A DNA stretch of 64,000 nucleotides, taken from positions 744,001-808,000 of the forward strand of contig JAPWGK010000016.1 of NCBI GenBank assembly GCA_029641185.1. Direction: 5' to 3'. The position numbers and the translations under genes were made by a program. The DNA comes from Pseudofabraea citricarpa (taxonomy: Eukaryota > Ascomycota > Leotiomycetes > Helotiales > Dermateaceae). Within the stretch, counting starts at the first letter, position 1. Every line of letters starts with the position of its first letter. This document shows positions 35,752 through 47,992 of the stretch, piece after piece. The notes beneath the pieces are model-generated. The model saw nothing but the letters and a program-made list of their open reading frames with translations, was not told the DNA's origin and searched no databases.

Positions 35752-38700
35752 TTTGGGATTTGTTTCTCAACGTGAGGTTGTAGGATGCTGCTCAGCAATG
35801 CGTTGTATGATTAGACCTCCGCACAAGGTGGGGGTGGGTCGCTAGAGGATTTTCGCCTTAATCCACGACGTGATGTGGTTGTGGTACAAGCAACAAGAAT
35901 TTGACGTCGTTAATGTCAATCAAAGTCCAGGGAAGACGAATCTACTTGAAGCACAGAGAAGACCAACACTTAGCTGGGAGAACGGGAGTAATGCCATTGA
36001 ATATAGCCCTTCTTTTAGCCCTCACCTTTTGCTTCATTGTCATCGGCGCCACGGCCCTTCCAGCCGCGGGCAAGCACACGAGCGCGGTTAGAGCAGCTCG
36101 TCTGTGTCGAACAAAAGAACTCGCCCGAGAGTATCAAGAGACTTGAGAGAGAGACTTGTTGTAGATCCACCAGAAGAGCTGCTAAGGAGACATGCCAGGG
36201 CAATCACGTGACACACCGCACCTTCCCATACAACAGAGCAAGCAAGTTGTTCGTTACTCAATGCTCAATGCCCAACAGCCTTTTGCCTTTGCTCTGCTCA
36301 ATGCTTCGATCGCGAGGTGGGCACCCAGCCTGAACGAATCTTCCTCTGATCTTGCCACCGTCCGTGTGATCCGCGTAATCAGATGGCAACGTGCAACTGC
36401 CGTCTTGTCCTCGAGACTTTCCTTGGGCGAAAGCTGATGATGGCTTGGCACGTCATGCTTGGCTGCTGGAGAGTACGAAAGCGAGAGGAGAGCGACATGT
36501 CAAAGGCCAAGCCATGTATATCTTCCTGGCTTGGCTCTCTCCCATTAACGCCAAGAGACGTGAGTCGGCAGGGCTTGGCGTGTTTGAATGAGAAGATGGT
36601 GGTGCCCAGGTGAGGAGCAGCACATCCATCGAGCTATGTATATCCTTCAGGCAGCGCCAAGCACATGGCCCGCCAAGAGTTATATATCCTCCAGGGCGAT
36701 AGTGCTGCGTCGAAAGTTTCAATTGCCAAGAGCATGAATTCTCCTCGAACCTTCGCCAACAGCCTTTCTGGCAAACCTGCTTTGGGCGGGTCTGCTCGCA
36801 TCTAGACCGCTGCCCTGGGTGCTTGTCGCTTTTAAGCTTCATTTTCGCTGTCACCCATTCTACAGTAGCGACCTGATGCCGACCAGCCATCCAGGCAGGG
36901 CACAAGGCACACTTCCCAATGGAGACGACGACGGAACCATGGTTGTTGTCGATATAAGATTCTTGCCGTTGTGGCTATGACGGGGGCTGGAAACATGGCG
37001 ACGACGAACATGCTTTGTTTAGACACGCCTACAGAGCCGACGCTGCCGAAAAGGCAGATCCTGAGCAGCACGAGGCATCGAGAAGGTTTTCATGCTACTC
37101 CGGTATGATCATGTCGATGCCACCGCCTCCGAGGAACCTTATCCAAGCTCCAGTAATAATAATACGGTCGTGGTGTGATTGGCAAGCATACGAAAATCAA
37201 TCAAGAGAACAGCAGCGGGCATAGGCATAGGGCGTGCTGGGATGGCAGGCACAGTATCAGGAAGCATCTCCATGAGTCCAGTGCTGAGGATCCTGCTTCC
37301 GGCCTGTACCTTGAAGCTACTCTCCTTCTCTCGAGACCTGGTCCCTACCGTGCAATCGCAATAATCCGCAATCCGCAATCCGCAAAGCCAGGAGTCGCCG
37401 TCGGGTCCCATACCCGCTGTCGCAACACGCAATCACTCGCAATCATCCGTCGACGGTTGACGGTCGGTAGAGGAAGAAGACGAGCGGCTTTTCGAGTACT
37501 TCGCTCTCTCTACTTGACCGCTCGCCTCCGCAACAACAACAACAACCTGGCACCTTGCTACACCGCAATTGTTTCTCACCGCCGCCAATGGTCCTCAGTT
37601 CCCCGCAACTAGAGCAGCTGTACGTGCATACCGACCCGTACAGTACTGTACAGTAGGCTGTAGCAAACAAGAAATCACCTGCTTAAGCGCTATCACATCA
37701 CATAGAACCTTAGTTGTTGACCTACAGTACAGTGTACAGTGCTTCCGTGCCGGGCGGTGGCACTCGTGCATACGGGGCTCGTTGTTCTTGATGCCGGGGG
37801 GTACGACGGGTGCAGCAGCAACGACACGCAGACATGCAGAGAGATGATTGACCGCTGCTACAATATTACAACACCATACGATACCTGCTCCCACCGGCAA
37901 TTGACACCACGCACACGCGGGTCTAATGCAGGGCAGGTCTCGCACGTGAGCGCGTAGGGATGATCCTCGCGGTCACGGTTGGCCCTCCCCGATGGCGTAC
38001 AGCATCAAATTCCAGATTGACTGACAACTCCATAAGGCGCCAGGAACAGCGGATGGAGCACGAGTTCTTCCCATTAGAGCTGCACTGATCAGGCCATGAC
38101 TCGAGCTGCGTTGCCGTTTGAGTCCAAATGGATAAATCCGTCAAACGTGACACTCGGGACGAGAGGCGGATCTTCTTATTTTCTTCGTCGACGCGGGGCT
38201 ATCTATCGACGGTGCTGAACGCATGAACCAACCTATTTTGGTAGAGGATTGATTGTTTCTGACGGCCAACAACGACAACTGGAAAAAATACACGAAACAA
38301 TGAATCCCACGTTGAAAGTCAGACAGCCACTACTGTATTGCTGATACGCCGCCATGCGCCGCCACAGCCCGAGATTATTGTTATTATTATTATTATTATT
38401 GTGTGCCCAGAGGATTGCTATAGACGCCATAGATGCCATCCTCGTCACCGCGGAATGGCTAGCCTGCGACTACTGTATGCACTCTGATACACACGTGGAA
38501 ATAATACGATCCACCCCGGTATACAGAAGACTGCAATTTTGCGCGCCTCATCCCATCTTCTGGGCCTGCACGGTCGGCTCGTTTGCCTCGTTTTTTGGTC
38601 GGGGTGCTGGTTCGCGTGTACAGCACTCGTCAGCGTGTGGCTGCCGTTTGGTGTGCTGTAAACCTTTTTTTCAGGGTTGTTCTTTAGCCTGATGTGATTT

Positions 38701-41700
38701 CCCTTGCGTCAAGAAGGCTTTGTCCAACGAGAAGCGGTCGAATGTCTGAGAAGAGTCGCAGGGAGGGACCAGCCGTCGCATCACGATGGCATTCTGCAAG
38801 TCATGAATGATGATGAGTGAGGCCAGGCGATTGCACCGAGGACCTGTCTCCGTCCGCTGGAGCTTAGAAGGGATTGTTTGGAAGGCCTATCCATGAATAC
38901 CTCGAGCAGCCACGAGAGGGATCCAGCACTAGCAAGGCCTGCCTAGCGACACAGATGGCGCATGTGGTGCATCCTTTCGAGGCGAGCAGAAAGTTCGAAC
39001 GGCTCTCGGGAGAGGTGATCCAGCACAGTGGTGAGCATACGTCCGGCGCTAATGTGGTCACATACCAGACCCTTGGGTTGTCCTGGGGATCGTGGACCGG
39101 ATGGGGGGCCTCTCACACCGCAAACGAGATTGTGGATGTCATCGGACTTGACCCAGCAGAAAGGCAAAAGACTAGAGTCATCCTGTGAGCAGCAAAAGCG
39201 CCACTAGCAGTTCCATCATACTGCGATCTGCTGTGAAGCCTGAGAGAGGATCGATAGTTTCGCGTTGAGAAACAGAGGCAGGATGAGGCTAATTTCCCTG
39301 AACCCATAATACCAATGATAAACCCGATGGAAACAATAGAAGTCACTCTCTTGCGGGGGCACGGATATATATCTGTGTGCTGCTAACCTCGTGTCGGTTT
39401 TGATCCATGCCTTTTCAAGGTGTGGGAAGTTGGGTTGGGCATTGATGAGAAAAGGCTAAAGAGGACCCTGGAAGAGAGTTGTGTTGAGACCTGGTCGATC
39501 CTGGAAGCTCCAGTAGATCGTTATACCTCGGGACCCGTGACCTCTGAGAAAATCCTCTCAGATTCTTAATATTTGCGGAGCTGGGCGTCTGGGACAGTGG
39601 GACCCACGATAATATTTCACATTTGGGAAGATGCCGCAAGATTTTGATGACTCTAGATCAGATCACCAGGCCTTGGAATCCTCCTGTGCCGAAGTAGGGG
39701 CACCGGCAATCGACGGGGAGACTTCCCCGGGTATTCTCGTCGTACCTGGGTACCTAGTACCTATGTGAAACACAAAAAGTCCAATTGGAAAATTGGAAAA
39801 TTGGGAAGATCGGTGGCCTGCCTAATCACCGGTTCAAGACAATAATCTAGATGCAAGCAGACACCGCCGTCGCCGTCGCCGTCGCTGTTGTCGCTGTCAC
39901 AGAATAGCTCGCTTGTATGGTATCGAGTCGTTTGAACGATAGGGCGTTGCGACAACCGGTAGAACTAGCTCGCTCGCTATGCTAGTTATACAAAGCCAGC
40001 TTCGAATCTCGGGGACCAGACTGTTATGATTCGGTGTCTTCTTCAGCCTCAATCCCGTCCCGTACTCGCAGTCAGCCGCCGAGGTGCTCGCACACCCTCG
40101 GCGTGCACTCGTTGCGAGGCGGTAAGGAGGGGAGGGGAGGGTAGGTAATGATGCTCTTGCCGACTCTGGCCATGTCTTGTTGCAATGCATGAACATTAAC
40201 CTCAATGCTCAAAACTCTTTGTCAGGTTTGCAATCCAGTTGAGTAATGCCGCCAGTACAAGATATGATCTTCTGGTGGTCGGACCTTAGGTACAAGTGCA
40301 TTTGGGTCGCCACGCACATCATTGCGCATCTAGATTTGGCGGATTTTCCCAGTGTTAAGCGTTGGTCGTCGACGGTACGGGACGCTGCACCGCGCAATTG
40401 AGCACCGCTTCAGTTGGGATCCATCACCACCACGACTGTGCGTGTGGCACTCAGGCCTCCATAGTTCATCCTTATGAACTATCGACTGGCCTACATGTAC
40501 TTGCTTCATAGCACGCGCGATAAGCTTGCGAGACGAGGAGTCGGTGGGTTCATCGGCTGCTTTGCGCAACTCATAGTTTCGCACGCCTCGCCTGCTCCAG
40601 CTCCAGCTCCTGCTCCAGTGCTTGGATGTCTTGTTCCATTCGCTTGGTGAGCCGCGGGGGACGAGTGGTGATGATATGTCGAGTCGCTCGGCCATAACAC
40701 TACAATTGATCACGGCCTCTGTCCACCGCGAGCCATGATGTTCTGGAATGGGAGGTTCCGAATCGGGATGCCAGGGTTGCAGGGTAATCATGAGTTTGTA
40801 CAGGAGATGATTATCAGTGCGCCCACCGCACAGTCCCGGAAGAAGCTACTGCAGCTCATCTTACTTGCCGCTCACCAGCCTGAAGGACCAAGGATACGAG
40901 AGGGAGTGGAATCAGTGGATGCACTGGATGGCCTCCAAAATTTGGTGGACATGGGCTGAAATTGTGGTATCCCTCGTATCGTCCACGTCGATCGGCGAGA
41001 GGCACCATTGGAAATGGGGAATGCCGACGGGCAGACTTTTCACCAGCAGCACCACGAGGTTGTATGCTTCATGCTTGGCTCATGCCGATAGCAGAAGAGG
41101 GCGAAATGCAAAGTTAATCGCGTGTTCGAGTGATCCAAATGGTCATGTTGATGATGATCTGTCGAACATGAGCTGCCGTTCTGGACAACCGCGGCGCCTT
41201 GCAAGTTTTGGCACTGCGAGAGAGGTCAGTGTCCGAGTCGATGTCTTCGAACGAAGAGGTGATGGGTGATGGATGGGTGATGGGTGCTGGGGAAGGGGGG
41301 GGCTGTTGGTAGGCATGGGTGTAACCTGGGGTTCTCGTGGCCGGCCAGGATCAGGCCAGCTGGTACCAGTAAATGCACAGAGACGAACCCTGATGTGTTA
41401 ATTAGCACCAAACCAGGCCAGGATGCGGTGTCGCAGAGAGACGCAAAAAGCAACCAGCCTACCAGCCACAGTAGCGCTGCACAATTGTATAATCCCGTTA
41501 TCCAGCATTGTACCGTATGTGCAGTATGTGCAGTACAGTACCTACAGGATGACACCCAGGTGCATACTCGGTGCAGAGTGGATTGTGGATCGTGGAGCGT
41601 GGGATGGTGTCCACAAGTTTGACGACGGTCATGACGCCCATTCCCAGTCACTTGGAAGTTGGAACGAGAGCTGGAACTTGGGGACGCAATCGAGATTCGA

Positions 41701-41969
41701 GGCACAAAGGCGGAAGTCAAGCCAGTCCGTCAGTCAGTCACCGAGTCGATAGAGGGCGGCAGGGAAGCAAATAATACCTCATAGTACGACTTTTTCGACT
41801 GAGGGCTGAAGAGCTAGAACTTGCACAGTGTTATTCGCTATTATTCTACGCCTCACAGGCTGGTGCGTCAGCGCGGCGGCCATGCGTACGTCCCCGTAGG
41901 TACTAGGTAGTCTTGAGACTTGGGGTCCTTGACGCCGCTGCGGAAACAAAACACTCACTCACATTTAAC

Positions 41970-42002
<33 letters not shown>

Positions 42003-44810
42003 AAAAAAAAAGCAAAGAAAGTCACTGGAGCAGCAATTGTCCCGACAGACGCTCCATTCTTCCAGAACCGTTTTCTGTTGCAGCAGCGCATTCAAGGAAC
42101 AGGTACCAACCAGCAAGCGAAGGCGAGCGTGGCCGGCACGTTGCAGAGGCTCCCACGAATAGCGCTGCTCTGTCATCCTGTCGGCTTGATTCTGCATGAC
42201 ATCGCATGGCAAGAACGTGAGGGACGAAGCTTTGCATTGCGCTGTGCAACCGGCAAAAGACGGCACCAGAACGCTTTATTGGAGAATAGAGTTGGGTCGT
42301 TGTGCTTTCTTCACCTTGCTGTTGCTATTGCTGTTGCTGTGGATCGAGTATCCTAAAAGAGCCAGCCAGCTCGCTCGTCAGTGCCGTGCCAATCAATGCA
42401 CGACGGAACAAGACCATGCTGATAATAGCAGACGCGGGAGCCCGCCGAGGGAGGGGAGCGGAGCGGAGGGGGATCTGAGGAGTGAGATGTGAGATGTGCT
42501 GCAGACAGACAGCAATCCTGTGGGCTACGTATGCTATTATTACGATTGCGAGGGAGTATACGTCTGCTGTGATGTTCCATTATTAGCCGTCCGAGACGAG
42601 GCGAAGAGATCGAGGAGATCCAATAGATCGATGGCGGACTCTCGTTCGCCATCGTCTTACATCCTACAGAACGAGTGAAGCACAGGTCGTTCGTTCGTTC
42701 ATTTTGTCCTGGTCCATAGCTAGATATCGGGGGCAGACAATCTTGATTCGCAATAGCCACGAACGCAAGCAACACTGCCCAAAGGCTAAAGAGGCATTTA
42801 GTTGCCACACAAAGAATTGTATGCCTATAGCACACAATAGCCAATAGCCAATAGCCAACAGCCAATGGCCGATGATCAATGCCATGGCTATGCGATCAGA
42901 GCGCGATGCCCAGCACCAACTACTGTATGAAAGCAAAAGCAAAAGCAAAAAACAAAAAGCAGATACAAAAAAAAAACAAAAAAAAAACAAGAGCTCGTCA
43001 AGTCACAGTGTCCAAGGTCGCCGACGAGCTTTTCGGCCGCGTGCACAGGGGGGGGAGCTTCTTCGAACGCTTGGTCTCCCGCCTTCCGCGCCTGCAGTGG
43101 TCCAGGAAGCTTTCCTGGGACCTTCTGGGAACTTCCCAACGCTAACAAACTCTCAATCTCCCCCCCGGCGGCCCCCCTCTTAGGCTCTGGCCTACTGTCG
43201 CCTGTAGCCTGTACCTCGTAGCTTGTCCTGTACAGTAGCCTGTAGCCTGTAGGCTCCAGCTACCCTGAACTCGCCATGGGCCCTTGGCACGCTCGCCTGG
43301 TCGCCAGCATATCAGCCAGGGCTTGCACACCCCCAGCTTCCAGCGTAAAGGTTCGCCAGGCCAGTACAGTACTGTACGGTACAGTACCTAGGTCCTCACT
43401 CCCAGCTCCCACCCAGCCCACCAGCCCAGCAGAAGCCCAGCAGAAGCCTAGCAGCCCCCCCCCCCCCTCCCCTTCCCTCCCCATCCCCCCCTCCACCCCT
43501 CCAGCCCCAGCAGCCCACCAGCCCAGCAGCCAGCATGCCAGCGGCCAGCGGCCAGCACGCCAACACGCCAGTGCAGCAACTGGCCCTGCAAGTCCCAGCA
43601 TCATCATCAAGGCCCGCTCTTGCTACAACCCTGAACGATGTGTGATCTCTGGCGCTGGCCCGCAGACATAGGCCGGTGAGAAAGTCCCAAAAGGTCTGTG
43701 GGCAACGGTGAGCGTGGGACTGGGACAACTGGGACGATGCTCCCAGGACCACAAAGCTTGGGGGTCATCCTCCTCCTGGTACCACTGACCGCAGCTCGAG
43801 CAACTTATTTTCTCTCTCATGCACCTCTGCACCATCATCGAGGCCAGAAACACTTCGTCATCCGCCGACCTCTGTCGCCGACCCAGCAATAACTGCAAGT
43901 AGCAGTAGCAGCAGCAGCAGTAGCAGCAATAGCATCATCAGCAGCACGAGCACCGCCCTCGAACAGACATTAACCGTTCGCAACCCAAAGACCTACCCCC
44001 AACTCAGCAAGACATACGAAGGAAAACTCGGGAACTTTGCCAGTTTTTCCTCCCGCACAGTCTCCCGTTGTGTCCGTCAACCACTCGCATAGCGTCACCC
44101 TACTTAAAGCTCCTGACTGGCCCGTCTGTCAGACCTATCTAGAACTTCAGCTTCCTTTCTCTGTATGTTTACTCCACTGTCATCAACTCCACATCTGGTC
44201 ATTCATCGCTATGCGCAGAGATCTAACAGCCAGTGACGTTGCCAGTGTTCGTGACTAGTTGCGCCGCTTCCAGTTCGTGTCAACATTGATTTCCCCTGCG
44301 CTAGGATCAGCTACTTGCCAGTCATCCAACATCAACGGAGAATCCCTGCCCAATCACTGAACAACTGTTGAAAAGAAAGAAAAAAAACATTACTTAAAGC
44401 CTCAGTGTCCGCCCTGGCACAGCCCACCGAGGATACATCAGCGCTGCATGGCAACGCAGGCACCCATATATCACAACTAGACACTTCCGCTATCTTCACT
44501 TACATACCTGATCTTTGACCCTTCTTGGGAAGCCTCGTTGGCCCTCCCATTTTCCCCATTCGTCCTGGCTGTACAAGGTACACAGCGCCCTTTGCGCGAC
44601 AGTTCACCCTTTGTTGCTTTCCCAGACAGCCAGTCCATTTCGAAGCAAGGCCGGTACGCGGTAACGCAGTCACGGTCCCCCGAGGTTCTGGAGCAGCGAC
44701 TTGCCGAATTTGTTTCCAAGCTTCACAGCTACCAGCAAAGTTGGGAAGGGAGTGGGAAAGGTCAATGTCCCGGTCCTCGGGACCAGAAGGAGTCGGAGGA
44801 TCAGGACTCG
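35752..44810. other. Gene-free block of about 9 kb upstream of the bZIP gene
   Basis: No frame here has the composition of a fungal protein: candidates are rich in Cys, Trp and Arg, overlap on both strands and show no splice-linked partner. The block is GC-richer than the other spacers. It holds a (TTA)n run at about 38381-38400, (CAA)n near 37530-37547, GTCGCC repeats at about 39866-39885, a poly-A run at 41970-41993, C-rich low-complexity DNA at 43400-43530, (CAG)n near 43905-43925, and several clusters of the palindrome TACAGTAC/GTACTGTA. The part nearest the bZIP gene (about 43.9-44.8 kb) is likely promoter and long 5' leader, with possible short upstream open frames. Confidence 0.6.
41970..41993 (+). 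repeat. Poly-A tract (24 A)
   Basis: Uninterrupted adenines followed by an A-rich purine stretch to about 42018. Could be the scar of a retroposed tail, but no element body is recognisable next to it. Confidence 0.9.
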
Positions 44811-46442
44811 ATGTCGCAGAGGCCTACTGCGTCTCGTCCTGCATCTCGAGCATCTACAGATGGCCAGAGAGTAAATCTACCACCTGTGCAGCTTCGAGAT
44901 GACGCGCTGCAATCTGGGAGACAGGCAGAATGGAGGCCAGAACAGGACTCAAGAGAATTCGTGCCGCCAAGGCAGACACTGCCCTCCCCACAGCAGCAGC
45001 ACCCGTCTCATCCATCTGCCCCTACCCGGGACCTTGGGGTGCTCTCTATACTGAACCCAGCGGAGCCCGATAGTGCTGGATCTGCTTCTTCTGGACAACG
45101 AGTGAGTGGGGCATCTCCCACAGCTCAGTTCGGCGCTAGCCCTCCCTCTGCAGGTACTGTGCACGGGTTTCCAAGCATGCAGCCTACCAATACTTTGGAT
45201 GAACATGGTGCATCACTTACGAGAGGTCGTAGAATCCTAACCCCCAGATCTCCACGAACTGTCAGTGCAGGTATGGGAACAATCACCGGGTCTCGAGACG
45301 CCCACAGATCTCCCTTTATCGGGTCACGAAGCCGTACTTACACAGCAGATCCAGGGCCATCCCCAGGCTCGGAGGTACCTCCGATGCCCACGCCACCTGC
45401 TCAATCTCAACATCAGCAGCACTATGGCTTCCCTCCAGTCTCGACCCCTCTTGAGAGGCGTCAAAGTGGTGGGATGCAAGCACCTGGGAGAGCTACTCTT
45501 TCGGAAAGTGCGAGTCCTAACATATCGACTTCGTCTCGGGGGCCTTCCACCCAGACATCGCCAGCAGCATACTATGCTGGTAGTGGACTTCCACCTCCCA
45601 GTGGGAACTACTTCCCGGGTTCATCTTTGCAGCAGGTTCCAGGCGGAATGCCATTTGGAGGAGGAACAGAAGGTCCGTACACTAGTTCCGCTCCTTTATC
45701 CAACTCTCTCCAACCCAAGATAGACGCTAGACAAACTTCTTCTTCTGATCCTGTCCAAGTTCTGACAATAACCACGTCTCAAGGCTTGTATCATGTACCT
45801 GTGGATGTGCACCAAGCGTCGCGGTTAGCTGACGAGAAGCGTGCGCGCAACGCAGGAGCCTCCGCACGATTTCGACAACGTAGAAAAGAAAAGGAGAGAG
45901 AGGCTTCTACCAACATTGAGAAATTGCAGCAAGCCCAAAGAGATCTGGAGAGAAGATTGAGGGAGGTCGAGCAAGAACGAGATTTCTACCGAAACGAGAG
46001 GGACCGGTTCAGAGACGCCGTTTTCAGAACTCCAGGAATGCGAGATATGGCCCTCCAGGCACCACCAAGTCCTCGCTCAGTCAGATCCGGCTCTTCGAAC
46101 TTCCCACCGCCCACAGCTGCTTCGTCACAGATGGGCTCTGGAAATTATGAGGGTGGCTCAGAAAGACCACCCAGACGCCAAAGAACGAATACCCAAGGAG
46201 AATTTACTCCACTCTCGTATCCTCATCCCCCATCCTCAACCTTACCCCCAGTTCAAGCGCCTGGGTTTGCCCAAAGTCAAACCATCTTGCCGCCCTTGCG
46301 TATCGATAATCCGACTGCGATATCGAGCGCTCCTAACATGGCACCTTCGACCACAGCTGCACCCCATCCACCGTATGATCCATATGCCAGAGGCCCGCCG
46401 CCTTTTGATCGAAGGTGGTCTGGTGATGGCAGTCGGCGGTAG
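44811..46442 (+). CDS. bZIP transcription factor
   Basis: Open frame with one coding exon, 543 residues from the ATG at 44811 (MSQRPTASRPASRAST). The frame is open further upstream but only from a TTG at 44538, so I chose the first in-frame ATG; an upstream coding exon joined by a leader intron is possible. Most of the protein is low-complexity, rich in Ser, Pro, Gln and Gly. At about residues 341-365 lies a basic region (DEKRARNAGASARFRQRRKE) with the bZIP signature N-x7-R, of the N-AGASARFR subtype that resembles CYS-3/MetR-like factors. A heptad-type coiled coil follows (IEKLQQAQRDLERRLREVEQERDFYRNE) for dimerisation. The C-terminal tail is again Pro/Ser-rich. It should bind DNA as a dimer in the nucleus; targets cannot be read. 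The long gene-free upstream block suggests complex regulation. Confidence 0.9.
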   Translation: MSQRPTASRPASRASTDGQRVNLPPVQLRDDALQSGRQAEWRPEQDSREFVPPRQTLPSPQQQHPSHPSAPTRDLGVLSILNPAEPDSAGSASSGQRVSGASPTAQFGASPPSAGTVHGFPSMQPTNTLDEHGASLTRGRRILTPRSPRTVSAGMGTITGSRDAHRSPFIGSRSRTYTADPGPSPGSEVPPMPTPPAQSQHQQHYGFPPVSTPLERRQSGGMQAPGRATLSESASPNISTSSRGPSTQTSPAAYYAGSGLPPPSGNYFPGSSLQQVPGGMPFGGGTEGPYTSSAPLSNSLQPKIDARQTSSSDPVQVLTITTSQGLYHVPVDVHQASRLADEKRARNAGASARFRQRRKEKEREASTNIEKLQQAQRDLERRLREVEQERDFYRNERDRFRDAVFRTPGMRDMALQAPPSPRSVRSGSSNFPPPTAASSQMGSGNYEGGSERPPRRQRTNTQGEFTPLSYPHPPSSTLPPVQAPGFAQSQTILPPLRIDNPTAISSAPNMAPSTTAAPHPPYDPYARGPPPFDRRWSGDGSRR

Positions 46443-47992
46443 GCGTCTCACAAACATGAGGTCATGTTTTGAGCCGAGCCTTGGTCCATTCGCCGCGGCA
46501 AAACTACGCCAATGTATACATACAAGTTTCCGAATTCATTTCTTTCCTCTACAAGTTTTTAATATTTTTTCGTTGTCGTCAAGAAGGCACAAGAGGTGCA
46601 TGGATCGATCGGGCAACCGAATTCATCCGTCGTGGGAAGCCTTTTCCGTTTTATACCCAATGTTCTGTCGTTTACCGCATTATCTCTGTTTCTTTACTGT
46701 CCTTTGCGATTTTAGCCTGGAGTGGGGATCGGAATACCAGGGTTGGGTCGGTCTTTTGAAGTGGTGTTTTGGTGGTTACCTTTTGAGGTGGGAGTGGAGG
46801 ATTTACATAAGAAAAGAGGAGGTCTTGTATAAAGTGGTGGACTGCATATATGGAGCGCAGTACTTTTGGAAAATCCGAGGTTGTAGGTGTTGAAAGGGTG
46901 TACAATATTGGCGACAAGTGGGATTGTTCGTCGGGGTCTGGGTCGGACCGGGCCCAGGTTCTCCATGGTATGGTGACGACGATGGCTGGGTCAGACAGCG
47001 GAGGAGATTTGTTTATTTTGAGAGATTTTTTACCTATCGATCTGAAAATGGCTTCATGCATACAGATCCTCCTTTGGCGACTGGACTCCACATTTCGTTT
47101 CACGCGCGCGTATTTACTTTACTTGGAGCCGTCTACCCTCTGCATATGCCTTCTCGTATTCACCAGGCCCCTCGCGCTTCACTGGCTCCTGTTGCACCAC
47201 TCGTTCTTCTTCTGTCGGGTTTCACTTGACCTCTTTGATCACTTTCCTTTCCTCTCTCTTTTACTATTCGGAACACGGAGTTCTTAAGGGTTTTCAATTA
47301 AATCAAAAGTTTATTTCTCAAGTAAGATCTTAAAACAACGTTGTCATCTGTGGTTCATTTTATAAAACAAAAAGAAATTTTTGACGCTTCTCATCTTCTC
47401 TTCTCATGTTTACAGGAACTACAGTACTTACCTAGTGTACACACCAGAATTATTGCTTTTTTAGAGGAGGTATCATGATTAAACATCTCGTTCATGTTAG
47501 TTTTACATAGAAAAAAAAAAGCACTCTCTGTACGATTTGGAATAATAATGATAAGTTTAATTGGCTAGAGTGCTGTCTCCAAATAACTTTGAACTTTCTG
47601 AGTTCTGATATTATGCGGAAGCGGCCATTTGTTCTTCCGCTCCAACCCTCACACGTGATACGAGTCTACTTTTTCGAACGATATTCCGCAGAACCCCTCG
47701 TGGGTGCGCCGCCGTTAACGCTCTTAGGTGTGTTGCTTACCTACGAGAGCGCATCGTGAAAGCACCCGGTGAGGACTCATCGTGGACGAAATAACTTCCC
47801 AATTTCGACATGTCATCGCGGGGCAGATTTGGAGCCAGTCCAGAATAGGTATGCCCATCCTTAACCTTCTCTTTATCGCCGAATGGCAGAGCTTCCAGCT
47901 GCAGCCCCGCTCTCGAGCTACACCACTTTTGAGGGGTACAGCAGAAGCTCCAGAATTACTTCTTAAGGGTTCAAAGCTCTTCATTCCTTCCG
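46443..47992. other. Intergenic region between bZIP and aldehyde dehydrogenase genes
   Basis: 3' flank of the bZIP gene, possibly a long 3' UTR, then the ALDH promoter. Long frames on either strand (for example 46147-46893) run through the bZIP coding end and continue without protein-like composition. An A-run lies at about 47511-47521. Confidence 0.5.

Noticed and set aside
38354..38692. 112-codon frame with an apparent signal peptide
   Set aside because: The poly-Leu is produced by a (TTA)n microsatellite and the remainder has random composition.
44538..44810. N-terminal extension of the bZIP protein
   Set aside because: The frame is open but begins with TTG, not ATG, and the sequence is unremarkable. 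The first in-frame ATG is 44811.
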